This document shows, piece by piece, positions 54,792-64,000 of a stretch of DNA of 64,000 bases (position 1 is its first letter; each line of letters starts with the position of its first letter). Below the pieces are notes generated by a model. That model had not been told where the DNA came from. It worked only from the letters and a program-made list of their open reading frames with translations, and did not search any database. Source of the DNA: Aureobasidium sp. EXF-3400. Lineage: Eukaryota > Ascomycota > Dothideomycetes > Dothideales > Saccotheciaceae. The position numbers were made by a program, and so were the translations under genes. Where the stretch lies: the NCBI GenBank assembly GCA_024195585.1, contig SWBL01000012.1, positions 124,001-188,000 of the forward strand, read 5' to 3'.

Positions 54792-56436
54792 CTTGTACGC
54801 TGAATTTGTGTGTCGAGTGTGTTTGGTGTGGACGGTATCGAGCGATGAGTCAAATAACGGAAAGGGCGTGCAGATGATGGCGCGTGAAGTAGTTGGTGGA
54901 AGTGATGGTTGACGAGTGTATTGCAGGCAGCTGTCGGAGAGAGCTCATCAACGTCACGTCTTAGCCGTCGGCAAGCTTCACGTGGCACCCTGTCGCTGAA
55001 TTTCGAAGCGCAACAACAACATTGACGCACAGAATCCCAGTTTAATGTACGTCCAGGCAAGCCCAAAATATCATGGTAGGGTTCATTTCTATTCAAGGTG
55101 TGTTATGCCTAGCTTGATGGGCTAGATAGAGCCAATATGGTACCTGGACATGTGGTGGGCAATCACGCCTGGCATAAGGATCGACTACTACCTGGATTGC
55201 TTGACCAAGCTGGACCACAGATCAATACAATCGAACAAGACTCGACACAGGCTGAGCATATGCTTGGAGTTCTATCACATTGCTACTGGACACCCGTCGC
55301 AGTAATGGTGCCATCAGGATCAGTCTCAAAGATGTTGCAGCATCTAGCATCTTTGAGCGTCTGCGTTATTTTTTCTCCTTTTTTCTCCTTTTCCCCCCCT
55401 TTTTCCCTCCTTCTTTTTTTCTCGTTTGTTTTCTCATGTCCAAAATTCCTCCACAGGGCACAGGGATAAGATGACCAAGTAGATGAAACAAGAGCGCCTG
55501 ATAGTAGTAACCTTTCACAACGAAACAATGTGATGAATGATGAGGAACTCAACAACACTCAAACGCACTATGAAGCAAGAAACCCAATTGGATACTTTGT
55601 CCTCATCACACCGATGATTGGGAACAACACCTATGGCTGATTGATTGATTGAGCCTCCTCTCTTCTTCAAAAACCAGCTGAAAGCCGAGTCATCGATGAA
55701 AAGTGCACACAAAGTGTGTTGAAATAAAAAATTCCGCCCGCCGAGCCCCCGAAGGAGATCGGTAGAGGTACCTCTGCGCGCTGTGCAATGCACGAAGTTC
55801 CTCTAGACTTCCGGCCTTCATGATCGCCAAAGTCCGGACAAGGTAAGTATAATAGGAGAGAAGGAGGGTACAGGGAGGGCAGAGTGCTTTTGAGCAGCTT
55901 GCTCGCTTCGTTGCTTACCTAAGCAGAGCAAACACCGAGACACTGTTTGCTAGAGAGTGAAAGATCACTTGTTGCACAGTGCATACCGGAGTGAAAGACT
56001 GGTTGCTGATGGAGTGGTGGCGCTGGTATCGGGTGATGAGGAGACCCCCAGCTATCATGCCTGCCAGCTGCGGAGGCTTCACCGGAGCAAGTGACAGTCA
56101 GCTCTGCAGCTCCAGGCTTCCCGAGGGCGTCCATCTCAATCTATGATGAGTTGAGAACTACCGGCATGCTCGTGGTTCTTTGGGCTAGCAGTGGGATCTC
56201 GCGGAACCTCAATTGATACTGTTAGGCACTTGCTTCTATGTGTACGCGTATGACCACGGAGGTACATGGGTATGACGTTTGGGGTGGTATGGGCCGGTGC
56301 TACCGAGCTTCCTATTTCATGCTTTCTCCTCCACCTTAACGACAAAGACAACCAGGTAATCTTTACAAGTAGGCTCTTGCTCGATTGACACACCTTCATA
56401 CTACATCGCACCTACCCTTTACTTGTCATAGTAGCC
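54792..56436. promoter_or_regulatory. Divergent 1.6-kb region between PRE2 and SDR gene
   Basis: Promoters of two outward-facing genes. The middle holds a ~65-bp polypyrimidine tract (55367-55435). I did not find a GGTGGCAAA proteasome element. No gene is supported. Confidence 0.45.
55367..55435 (+). repeat. Polypyrimidine tract
   Basis: Almost pure C/T for about 65 bp with CTCCTTTTTTCTCC-type units and a C7-like core. Confidence 0.75.
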
Positions 56437-57446
56437 ATGGACACCTCAAAAGCCATCAACCCTTCGGACCTCTTCTCAGCCAAGGGTCTCACTGTTGTGA
56501 TCACAGGAGGTGGATCTGGTGAGTCACAACTCGCATCTCAAGTGGATATCGTGCTGATGTTCTCCAGGCATCGGCCTCGCTTTTGCTACGAGTCTTGCTC
56601 GCTCCGGAGCTGAAAAGGTGTACCTACTGGGACGCAGGGTCAAGAACCTCGAGGACGCTGCCAAAGCAATCGATGCCAATATCGTCAAGCCAATCCAATG
56701 CGATGTCACCGACCCATCCTCCATCGACGCTGCTGTCAAGCAGATTGAGAAAGAGTCGTCTCACATTGATGTCTTAATCAACAATGCTGGAGTGACCGGC
56801 CCGATCCAGACGGATGTTCACAAAGCTCAGAGTGTCCAAGAATTGCAAGACATCTTGAAGAAAGACTGGTCAGGCTGGGATACAACATTCCAAACAAACA
56901 CATCTGCCATTGTCGCCGTCAGCGCTGCTTTCTTGCATTTGCTTGACGCTGGCAACAAGAAGCGAGGTTGGGCCACAGGACGCAGAGAGGTGCAAGAGAG
57001 GGCTGAGGGCGCAGACTACGATGCAAGTGACCCAAGGACAAGTCAGATCATTACTGTTGCCAGTATTGCCTCTTTCAACCGCTACCTCACTGCCGGTTTG
57101 GCATACTCTGCAACGAAAGCTGGTGCTGCTATGCTGGGCAAGGCATTGGCTACTCTGCTTGCACCATTTGCTATCAGAAGTAATGTCATTGCTCCTGGAC
57201 GTGAGTACACATCTGCCACCTCGATGCTAAATGATAGACTGACCTGAGCTAGGATTCCCTTCTGACATGACCGCTGGAGACAAAGGTTCGTGGCCAGTCA
57301 CTCAGGTTCCTGCAGGTAGATCTGGCTCGTATGAGGACATGGCTAGTTTGATCCTGTTCCTCGTCGGCAAGTCCGGAGCCTACCACAACGGCAATGTACA
57401 AGTTATCGACGGTGGTCGCCTGAGCATGATGCCTGCTTCATACTAA
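56437..57446 (+). CDS. Short-chain dehydrogenase/reductase (classical SDR)
   Basis: Exons 56437-56518, 56568-57200 and 57253-57446 give 302 residues. The Rossmann fold motif TGGGSGIGLA is made by splicing exon 1 to exon 2. INNAG, the catalytic Ser in ITVASIASF and YSATK (Tyr and Lys of the catalytic set) follow in classical order. VIAPG leads through the last intron to RFPSDMT. The end (NGNVQVIDGGRLSMM) is the usual substrate-loop and C-terminal strand. The dinucleotide preference and substrate cannot be read with certainty; LGRRVKNL after strand 2 weakly suggests NADP(H). It has no partner enzymes next to it. Confidence 0.93.
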
Positions 57447-58383
57447 TCATTTACACATCCTTACTAGTGCAATAGACGATGAATTATGTACATCCACAAT
57501 CCATCAAAAGTACTCGCTTCGTACCCAATGTACTCGCTGATAAAGAAATGCTGCCTGAATTCGACCAACTTGGTGGTGCCCAAGCCCAAATAGCGGTCTG
57601 CCCAGCGACCTTGAACTCGAACTTTTAGTCAGAAAGGCAAATAAGAAAAGAAAGATACACTTAGGCATCAAGGCGGTATGAATATGCATGCACGCCAAAT
57701 CATAGAGCCATGGTACTGGACCCTCCTTGGCTGCCCGACGCTGGCATTGACGAATCAGCGTCGCTGTCTCGGACGTCGGACGGGTTGCGTTCCCTCGAGG
57801 AATTGGGTACGACACGCTTTGACGAGTCGAACAACATGCCATGACAGATGTCAAGGGTGTACTGCTAGCTTCGCACGACATGCAAGACGTCTACGAATCT
57901 ACTGGACAGGGCCTCGTTGCCTGATGCCACGTCTGCCCAAAGGAATCAAATTGCTCTGGCAGCGGCAGCTTCGGGTTGCGAGACCACAGGCTTCACGAGG
58001 CACTGCATGGCAACCACGAACTTTCAAGGATCCATTCATGCGAGTGCCCGTATGGCTTGGATTATTGGAGGAACGATACCTTCAGCTTAGCCGAAGTGAG
58101 TACAAAGGCAAGGGGTGATATAGAAGGAACGAATCCTCGCCTAACTCGCATTCATTGGCACTCAGCTGACTGTTGAGTGACGCGGGAAGGATAGTTCCAA
58201 GTATTGAGGTGGTGAGATGGACAAGCAGATGTAGCGAACGAATGTCGTTATGAGGGATGAGGGGATGGGGTTGGAGGATGTGGTCGGAAGTGGATAAGTA
58301 AGTGCAATGCTACGCTCATCTCAATCATCTCATCCCTCCTCAGCTTTGACTTTTTGTATCCAAGAAGCACTCAGACAGGAACA
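57447..58383. other. Intergenic, no supported gene
   Basis: About 940 bp. Overlapping short open frames on both strands between 57500 and 58180 lack recognisable domains and compatible splicing. The last 200 bp should contain the KXD1 promoter. Confidence 0.35.
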
Positions 58384-59052
58384 ATGCCTTCTGCAACATA
58401 CTCTTACTCCAGCCAGCCTACTGCTCCCTGGGCTGTCTCGACAAAGGCACCGGCATACACGGCTGCAGCTCAACCTTACCAACCATCTCCTGTCTATGGT
58501 AATCTATACCAACCTCCACCTTCGCGCTCAGAAAGCATTACGACAGGGGGAAGTTCATACTCGATCCCGAGCAGAGCCCCATCTGTGAGCTCGTACTCAG
58601 GCAGTGAGAGTAACAGCCCTGTCGATGCACTGGGCTACATGGGAGAACGACTCAGCAGAGCAATGGACCCTACCCCCCTGGATCGTAGTCTGGCAATACA
58701 AGCCCAGAGGTGCATTGCTCCTTGGATTATGAGTTATGCAATCGACTAACTCAATGACTAGATCAGGCGAGCTCAATGCCAAAACTCGGGAGCTGCAAGC
58801 TCTACAAGCATTAGCACAATCTCGACTCAAGTCTGCCAGAAGAAACTTTGCCGATGGTATCCAGGCTGCTAGAGACGTCCAGAGAGATCTCGAATGGACG
58901 CAAGGAAGAGTTGGGTAAGTAGATGATGTGTAAATGATACCGATCAAGGGGGCTGACACAAGAACAGTGCATTGAACGAACGGGTCGCCCAGAGATGGCC
59001 AGCTCAATATAGCACTGCTAGCTCGCGGTTCCCTCCTCTTGAAGACTACTAG
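58384..59052 (+). CDS. KXD1: KxDL-domain protein, BLOC-1 subunit KXD1
   Basis: Exons 58384-58709, 58762-58914 and 58968-59052 give 187 residues. The N-terminal ~85 residues are Ser/Tyr/Pro-rich and disordered, as in fungal Kxd1. The helical KxDL domain follows: LGYMGERLSRAMDPTPLDRS, QAQRSGELNAKTRELQALQA, ARRNFADGIQAARDVQRDLE and WTQGRVGALNERVAQRWP. BLOC-1 is tied to endosomal maturation and Rab5/Vps21 regulation in yeast. The strongest support is the DLEWTQ...V..LN segment. The first donor is the rarer GTGCAT, but phase is kept. Confidence 0.87.
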
Positions 59053-59626
59053 ATGTGGAGCCTTCCAGGTGGTACTATCAAGCAGGAGAATGTGATGGAA
59101 TGGGGTTGTAAGGGCATGTATCCGGATTCACGGCACTCAGATAATCGCACAATGACAAGTCCAGGTTGTACAGTTTGTGAAAGTGCAAACAACAAGTGAA
59201 AGACAGGCGACTCAATGCACCAACCTGGCCGCAAACGGACGTGTTGAACCTGATTGCACTTTGCTCGTCCTGTTGTCCACTTGATTTCTTCCTCTGTTCA
59301 ACTGAGACGGGCATACGTCAACATGTCATCCTCAGACGGTCGCTCTACACGACTTTACAGATGGAGAGAGAAGAAGGAACAGGAGGATCTCCAGGCCTTT
59401 GGTAGACATGGCAAGGTAAGAGAGACCCCCAACGGCACTTGCCGTGCCAAGAAACAAAAGATGGCGAGCTCTCTCAGGCAGGAAGTCGCAGGGCCCAGCC
59501 ACATCTTCTGCATCGTCATTTGACACAAGTCTATCGACTTTCTTTCTACTTTCATCGTGTCTGCTCGATATTGACAGATTCCTCGCTCAGTACACACCAA
59601 AGATTCACCATCGATCCGGTTCCAAG
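59053..59626. promoter_or_regulatory. Upstream region of SR-protein gene with a possible uORF
   Basis: A 66-codon ATG frame at 59323-59523 (MSSSDGRSTRLYRWREKKEQ at its start) lies upstream of the RRM gene. It could be an upstream ORF of the leader or chance. A tract with CTTTCTTTCTAC before the start looks like leader sequence. Confidence 0.35.
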
Positions 59627-60578
59627 ATGTCGCGCTCTGCAACCACCCTCTACGTGTCTGGCTTCGGTCCCGCAACCCGCGCCCGCGATCTTGCCTATGA
59701 GTTTGAACGGTATGCACCCAATTACATCGAAACATGTTGCATTGCGCCGCGATGCGCATCGTGAATCTGTGTTCGGAATAACTTGGCGCTGACTTTAATA
59801 GCTACGGACGTCTTGTGCGCTGCGACATCCCCGCTCCTCGTACCTCTTCCAGCAGACTGTAAGTCTTTCGTCGCATGTCCAGCCTTCCCAGCATGTTGCT
59901 GACCATGCGCAGTTTCGCCTTTGTCGAGTACGAAAGCCGCCGCGATGCCGATGACGCTTACCACGAGATGCACAACCGCCGCATCAGCCGCAATGAGGAA
60001 TTGAAGATTGAGGTGCGCTCCTATTCAACTTGCTTTTCGACGACGACAAAAGACTGATTCCTCTCAACAGTGGGCCAGAACCCCTCCCTCTGCTTCCTGG
60101 CGCTTCGATGCTGGTCGTCCTCCTCGCGGTGAGCGTGGCGACCGTGGCGATCGTGGTGACCGTCGTGACCGTTCTCCTCGTCGCCGCTCCACCAGCCCTG
60201 CTCCCCGTTCTCGCCGTGGCGACCACTCTCCTCGCAAGGACGACCGCCGCGAGCGCGACTACGACCGCCGCGACCGCACCCGCAGCCCTGAGGACCGTGA
60301 GCGTGAGAGAGACCGCGATGCCAGAGACCGTGACGATGACCGCGAACGTGACACCAAGCGCGACGACGACCGCGAACGTGAGGAGCGCCCTCGTGAGGAC
60401 CGCGAGGACCGTGAGAGAGAAGAACGCGAAGAACGCGAGCCTAACGGTGAAGAGCCAAAGGGTACGCGACCATCGACCTGAACATTTACAATCTGGTAGC
60501 TAACACAGTGCCACAGAACCTGCTGTCGAGTCTCCTCCTGCCGCTGCTGCCCACGACGACCTTGACACTGCCGAGTAG
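59627..60578 (+). CDS. SR-type splicing factor with one RRM and RS/RD/RE-rich tail
   Basis: Five exons (59627-59709, 59802-59858, 59913-60012, 60071-60461, 60517-60578) give 230 residues. One RRM at about 6-80: RNP2 LYVSGF, then RYGRLVRCDIPAP, RNP1 LFAFVEYESR, and HEMHNRRISRNEELKIE. An Arg/Asp/Glu/Ser-rich tail follows (RRDRSPRRRSTSPAPRSRRG, then many DRE and RERD repeats). Fungal SR proteins such as S. pombe Srp1 share this layout, with mixed RS and RD/RE repeats. The role is pre-mRNA splicing or mRNP assembly; SR phosphorylation is likely but not visible. The last exon encodes a short acidic end (HDDLDTAE). The gene has the highest intron density here. Confidence 0.92.
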
Positions 60579-61721
60579 TTATCCTGCGCTCGAGCTATTC
60601 TTACACCACTAACCCCATTGCTGCTAGTGTGCACTACTCCCACTGGGATAGTGACAGAAGATTTGGTGTCGCAGCCAGTCATCACGCTTGGCCAGCATAA
60701 TTCACTCCTCCCCAACCCCCAGTGCAGCAACCTCGTCGCCTCCTACAGCGTTCCATTTGATGGGTAAAAATGCGCGAGGTTCTGCTGTCTGACGCCCCAT
60801 TCTACGTTTTTGTTTTTGTTGCTGTTGGGTGTGCTTTTCAGGCGGGCGTTTTTATCTGAGATTGATCAAAAATTAGCAGCAGTGCGGTTCGACCAGTTCG
60901 TACGAGGCGAGCGATTACACGAGCGACCCGATCCTTCGATATCGTATCCAATCAATTATCAACCATTCGACGTCCACCTCCCCTCCGGCGCCATTGATCC
61001 ACGAGATCAAGCGAAACGCAATTGCGATCCGATCCCCTTTCCCCTCGTATCGTCCTCGATCCACAACATGCATTTTATCCCCGCCGTCGTTTTTCGTCTC
61101 CCGTCACCTCACTCTCACCATCCTCGAGCCCCTTTCGCGACCGATTTACACCTTACCCGATGTATCGACATTCTTCGCCTCCCAGCTCTTCTGAAAGGTA
61201 GCTGTATCTTGTTCGTAGGCTTGAGTGTGTTGGGGGACACTTGTTTGTGTCCGATCCTTCAACTATGGTTGTAAGTTCAGTGATCATCGAAAGGAAGGAC
61301 AGATGTCGATCTGCTCCCTTCCACAGTCAGGAAGTGTTCCTTGTAAATCCGTCGGTCTATGAACAATAAACAAGCGCACGCAAGCTCTTGACTACTGGTT
61401 TGACCAGCAACATTGTTGTGTTTACATCGTCTTCTCTCTGATTAACCATGTGAACACACGTGTCCAAAGCGGTGTCGTCTTTTGTGTACTCAGATCGATT
61501 TGATTACTCATGCTGTGTGCTCAATCACAAGACGTCTCTATAATGACTGCTGGGTTTCGATGCGTCTTGTAAAAGGAGGATGAGAACGAATGCTCATGTC
61601 AGTAAGTATTGTATGTGCATGAAGTTCAATAATGGCAGTGTACTATCATGAGAGTTTCATCCTATTCCAGGATATCGATATATATACTTGCTTGCGATTA
61701 CATGATGCAATATTTCTAATT
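60579..61721. other. Convergent intergenic region, no gene seen
   Basis: About 1.1 kb between the 3' ends of the SR-protein gene and the MFS gene. A 154-codon frame at 60810-61274 has no domain features or ordered composition. No RNA gene recognised. Confidence 0.4.
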
Positions 61722-63359
61722 CTAAGTGCCAGGTGCATAACGACTCCAACTTCTTATCGTCTTGCCCTTCAAATAAAAGACAATGGGCACAGGTATCATG
61801 GCCAAGCACACGAACCCTAACACCGAGCACGCCCAACCAGTTCCCAAACCCTCAAACATGGGGCCAGCAAACAGAGGAAATGAAGAAGATACAATGCTTC
61901 TCACCACAATATGGATAGACATTGCTGAGTTGCTGTTGATCAGGTAGGTGTCTACAATATACACTATACCAGCGATGAAGATTAGCAACAAGCCCAGACC
62001 GACGAAGTAGGCGGCGATCACTTGGGATGCCCAGTGTGTTTCTTGTGACCAGCCGAGCCAGAAAAGTGAGGGAGGGAGAATGAAAGCACCCAGAATCATT
62101 GGAGGGAGGCGATCTTCAGGTGGTGCGCTTTTGTTGACGAGCCATCTCTTCTTGTACCATGTCAACGTGAAGACGGAGAAGACAATCCAAGCGCTGATGA
62201 TGCCCAGAGTGATGGCAATGAAAGGCAAGTAGGAGACCGAAGGGCTCCATCCTCTGTTGCGAAACGAAAAGGGGATGGCTTGGTAGGAGAGATACAGCGT
62301 TCCGTACACGATTGTGAGGTAGATAGTACAGAAGATCAAGATGGGTTCTTGAACAAACATGCGCACTGGCTTTGTGGCATACTTCTGTACCAGGATTTTG
62401 AAATCGACAGGGGTCTCCTCGAACTTGGCATAGAGGCTGGTGTTTCCAGTTTGAGAACGAAGGCGTTTGGCTTTGCGAGCGAGAAGTACTGGTTCGAAGC
62501 TTTCGCGTATGATCAGTACACCGAAGAACCCGACCAGACCGATATAGATGAGAGTAAGCCAGGCTGTCCATCTCCAGTTCAAGTGGTTAGTTGCATAAGC
62601 GCCAATGATTGGCGCAAACGTAGAACCAAGATTGATACAGGTTGCTGATGCTCCCAGTCCCACACCTCGGTGAATTGGTGTCCAGATGTCGACAAACATG
62701 CCGCTAACGACAGCAAAGATAGCACTACCAAAGAGACCTTCGAGGAAGCGGCATACGAGTATAGTCTGAACGTTCTGAGCAACAGCTTCTGGTATCTGGA
62801 AAATGCTCATCCCAAAAAGACCTATCCAAAGTGGGATGGTACGCCCAAGGATTTCACTTAATGGGCCAAAGATAAGAGGTCCACAGGCGAATCCAAGGAT
62901 ATGAAAAGTGATACCCAGGTTCATCACCTCGTGCGATACATTGTATTTCTGCGCGGTGATCTTGGTAGCTGGACCAAATATACTGGATGACAAGGAAACC
63001 GCAATGACGAAGCAACTGGCAGTGATGGAGAAGCAGACTTTACGCCACATGGGCCAATTCATGGGTTTCGCTGGGTCGTCATCTCCATCCCAGAGTACAA
63101 GATTGGGATCTGTCTCAAAGCCATCATGCTTATGGCAAGGCTCGCCTTCTTCGTCTGTAAGACCTTGCTTGCAGAAACGACATTCGGGGTGCGGTGGTTT
63201 GCGCGATACAGTGCGTTTGAGTGTGACACCGTTGTCGTCTGAATCTGGGGACTCAATGTCTCGTTCGAAGGATTCTTTGCTAAGATGTGGTGAATCAGCC
63301 TCTTCAGCAATGTGCTGTTCGTGCGGTCTTGGCTGTTGCTTTTCGATATTTGGATTCAT
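61722..63359 (-). CDS. Major facilitator superfamily transporter (DHA1-like)
   Basis: A single exon of 545 residues with a ~105-residue cytosolic N-terminus and twelve hydrophobic spans. PLSEILGRTIPLW between spans 2 and 3 matches the MFS loop signature, and RFLEGLFGSAIFAVVSGMFV matches the span-4 motif of drug:proton antiporters. The WDGDDDPAKPMNWPMWRKV head just before span 1 is typical of fungal DHA1 members. The N-terminus also contains C60, C63, C75, H76 and H78 (PECRFCKQG ... PCHKHDG), which is not a usual part of these transporters. The substrate is unknown. The intronless structure is normal for the family. Confidence 0.93.
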   Translation of the reverse strand: MNPNIEKQQPRPHEQHIAEEADSPHLSKESFERDIESPDSDDNGVTLKRTVSRKPPHPECRFCKQGLTDEEGEPCHKHDGFETDPNLVLWDGDDDPAKPMNWPMWRKVCFSITASCFVIAVSLSSSIFGPATKITAQKYNVSHEVMNLGITFHILGFACGPLIFGPLSEILGRTIPLWIGLFGMSIFQIPEAVAQNVQTILVCRFLEGLFGSAIFAVVSGMFVDIWTPIHRGVGLGASATCINLGSTFAPIIGAYATNHLNWRWTAWLTLIYIGLVGFFGVLIIRESFEPVLLARKAKRLRSQTGNTSLYAKFEETPVDFKILVQKYATKPVRMFVQEPILIFCTIYLTIVYGTLYLSYQAIPFSFRNRGWSPSVSYLPFIAITLGIISAWIVFSVFTLTWYKKRWLVNKSAPPEDRLPPMILGAFILPPSLFWLGWSQETHWASQVIAAYFVGLGLLLIFIAGIVYIVDTYLINSNSAMSIHIVVRSIVSSSFPLFAGPMFEGLGTGWACSVLGFVCLAMIPVPIVFYLKGKTIRSWSRYAPGT

Positions 63360-64000
63360 GACGAGTAATTATTGTTCAAAGAAAGGTGGATGATGGTAGA
63401 CGGATCGCCTTCGGACACGCATTGGTTTCCTCAATATGCAGTCCCAGATATGGAAGAAGTGAGTGTATCTCCAAAAAAGCAAACTGTCTGCAAAGCAAAG
63501 CAAGAAGGACGACGAGGGAGGAACTGCGAGATCGCCTTTCGGCCAAGATCGATCATCTCCCGACGACAAGATTCGGACTGAACTTGACCGAAATCTTGCC
63601 AGACTGTTGGCGTAGCCCTGAAGGCCACTCTTTTGCAACTCTCTGCATTGCCGAGAAGGATTCCGTAGGAATGGCAGACGGTAAAGTCAATTGCTGCTCT
63701 CTTTCAGTTTACTAGAACGCGGAGTCTTAAAGTCAAATATCTGTATGTTGCACCGGCACTCTTGTGCGGCAGGAGGGCTTGCGCCTCGTGACGAGGCAGG
63801 CCCGCGACGCGAGAGGCGTGATTAGCTCTCGGAAACAAGCTTCCGAAAGTTGATCTTAACGTCGTTTGCTCGTCGGTCAGCTCTTTCCATGTTTTTGTCT
63901 CATGACCAAACAGCAGATTCATTCTACAGAAGGACAGCAACAGATATCTCATGTCATGCAAACGCTTGATCGAGCAAAGATGTAACGCTTTGGCTGAATT
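63360..64000. promoter_or_regulatory. MFS gene upstream region with hairpins
   Basis: About 640 bp to the window edge, with no supported gene. Two inverted repeats are present: a long one at 63775-63803 (inner GCCTCG-TGA-CGAGGC, outer GGGC/GCCC) and TCGGAA...TTCCGA at 63829-63846. Confidence 0.45.
63775..63803. repeat. Hairpin-forming inverted repeat
   Basis: The perfect 6-bp inner stem (63783-63788 with 63792-63797, loop TGA) is extended by an outer GGGC/GCCC stem after small internal loops. Confidence 0.6.

Noticed and set aside
57678..58118. 146-codon plus-strand frame after the SDR gene
   Set aside because: Arg/Trp/Cys-rich translation without features; three overlapping frames on both strands are similarly open, so chance is likely.
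59323..59523. 66-codon frame upstream of the SR gene as a separate gene
   Set aside because: Too short and featureless; described only as a possible upstream ORF.
60030..60503. 157-codon Ala/Val/Thr-rich frame inside the SR gene
   Set aside because: It is the shifted reading of the RD/RE repeat tail.
60810..61274. 154-codon frame in the convergent gap
   Set aside because: No recognisable motif, and placed in two 3' flanks.

Overview
This is a window of nuclear DNA from a filamentous ascomycete (Pezizomycotina). Short GT-AG introns (about 45-110 bp) with CTGAC/CTAAC-like branch sites occur in nearly every gene. The gene content is typically fungal: Zn2Cys6 regulators, a Gti1/Pac2 WOPR regulator, DUF3431 and DUF1917 proteins, an HSPA12-type Hsp70-like protein and a fungal KXD1. 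The style suggests Dothideomycetes, but I cannot prove the class from sequence alone. I assembled 26 spliced gene models by hand. In each, exon phases join and the coding length is divisible by three, except where a frameshift is noted.

Layout, left to right. 0-10 kb: a partial lysophospholipid acyltransferase, two unrecognised low-complexity or conserved fungal proteins, a small cytochrome-b5-domain protein, an ER-resident DnaJ with a C-terminal HDEL (SCJ1) and the COPII cargo adaptor SEC24, so the last two both serve the early secretory pathway. 10-28 kb: a Zn2Cys6 regulator and an 851-aa unknown protein, transcribed divergently; a coiled-coil unknown and an Hsp70-like gene sharing a 393-bp promoter; vacuolar carboxypeptidase S (CPS1); a DUF3431 membrane protein; and a second Zn2Cys6 regulator. 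28-40 kb: a small single-span membrane protein, PAC2, allantoinase, a DUF1917 protein and the DNA primase small subunit PRI1. 40-46 kb: a gene-poor stretch with a truncated Zn2Cys6 gene, apparent relics of its regulatory domain, a 25-bp tandem repeat and a Zn2Cys6/DUF3425 regulator. 46-64 kb: the N-recognin UBR1 and proteasome subunit PRE2 (two steps of one degradation route), a short-chain dehydrogenase, KXD1, an SR-type RRM protein and an MFS transporter.

There is no operon-like cluster and no biosynthetic gene cluster. Most of the window is housekeeping DNA with separate regulators between. The least ordinary part is 16.4-23.8 kb. There the coiled-coil/Hsp70-like pair is bracketed by directly oriented copies of a roughly 140-bp dispersed repeat found nowhere else that I could see in the window, and the Hsp70-like gene carries a 4-bp tandem duplication (CAGT-CAGT) that breaks its frame. 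The second unusual part is 40.4-43.5 kb, a regulator gene that looks as if it is decaying.

I saw no rRNA, convincing tRNA, CRISPR array or intact transposon.
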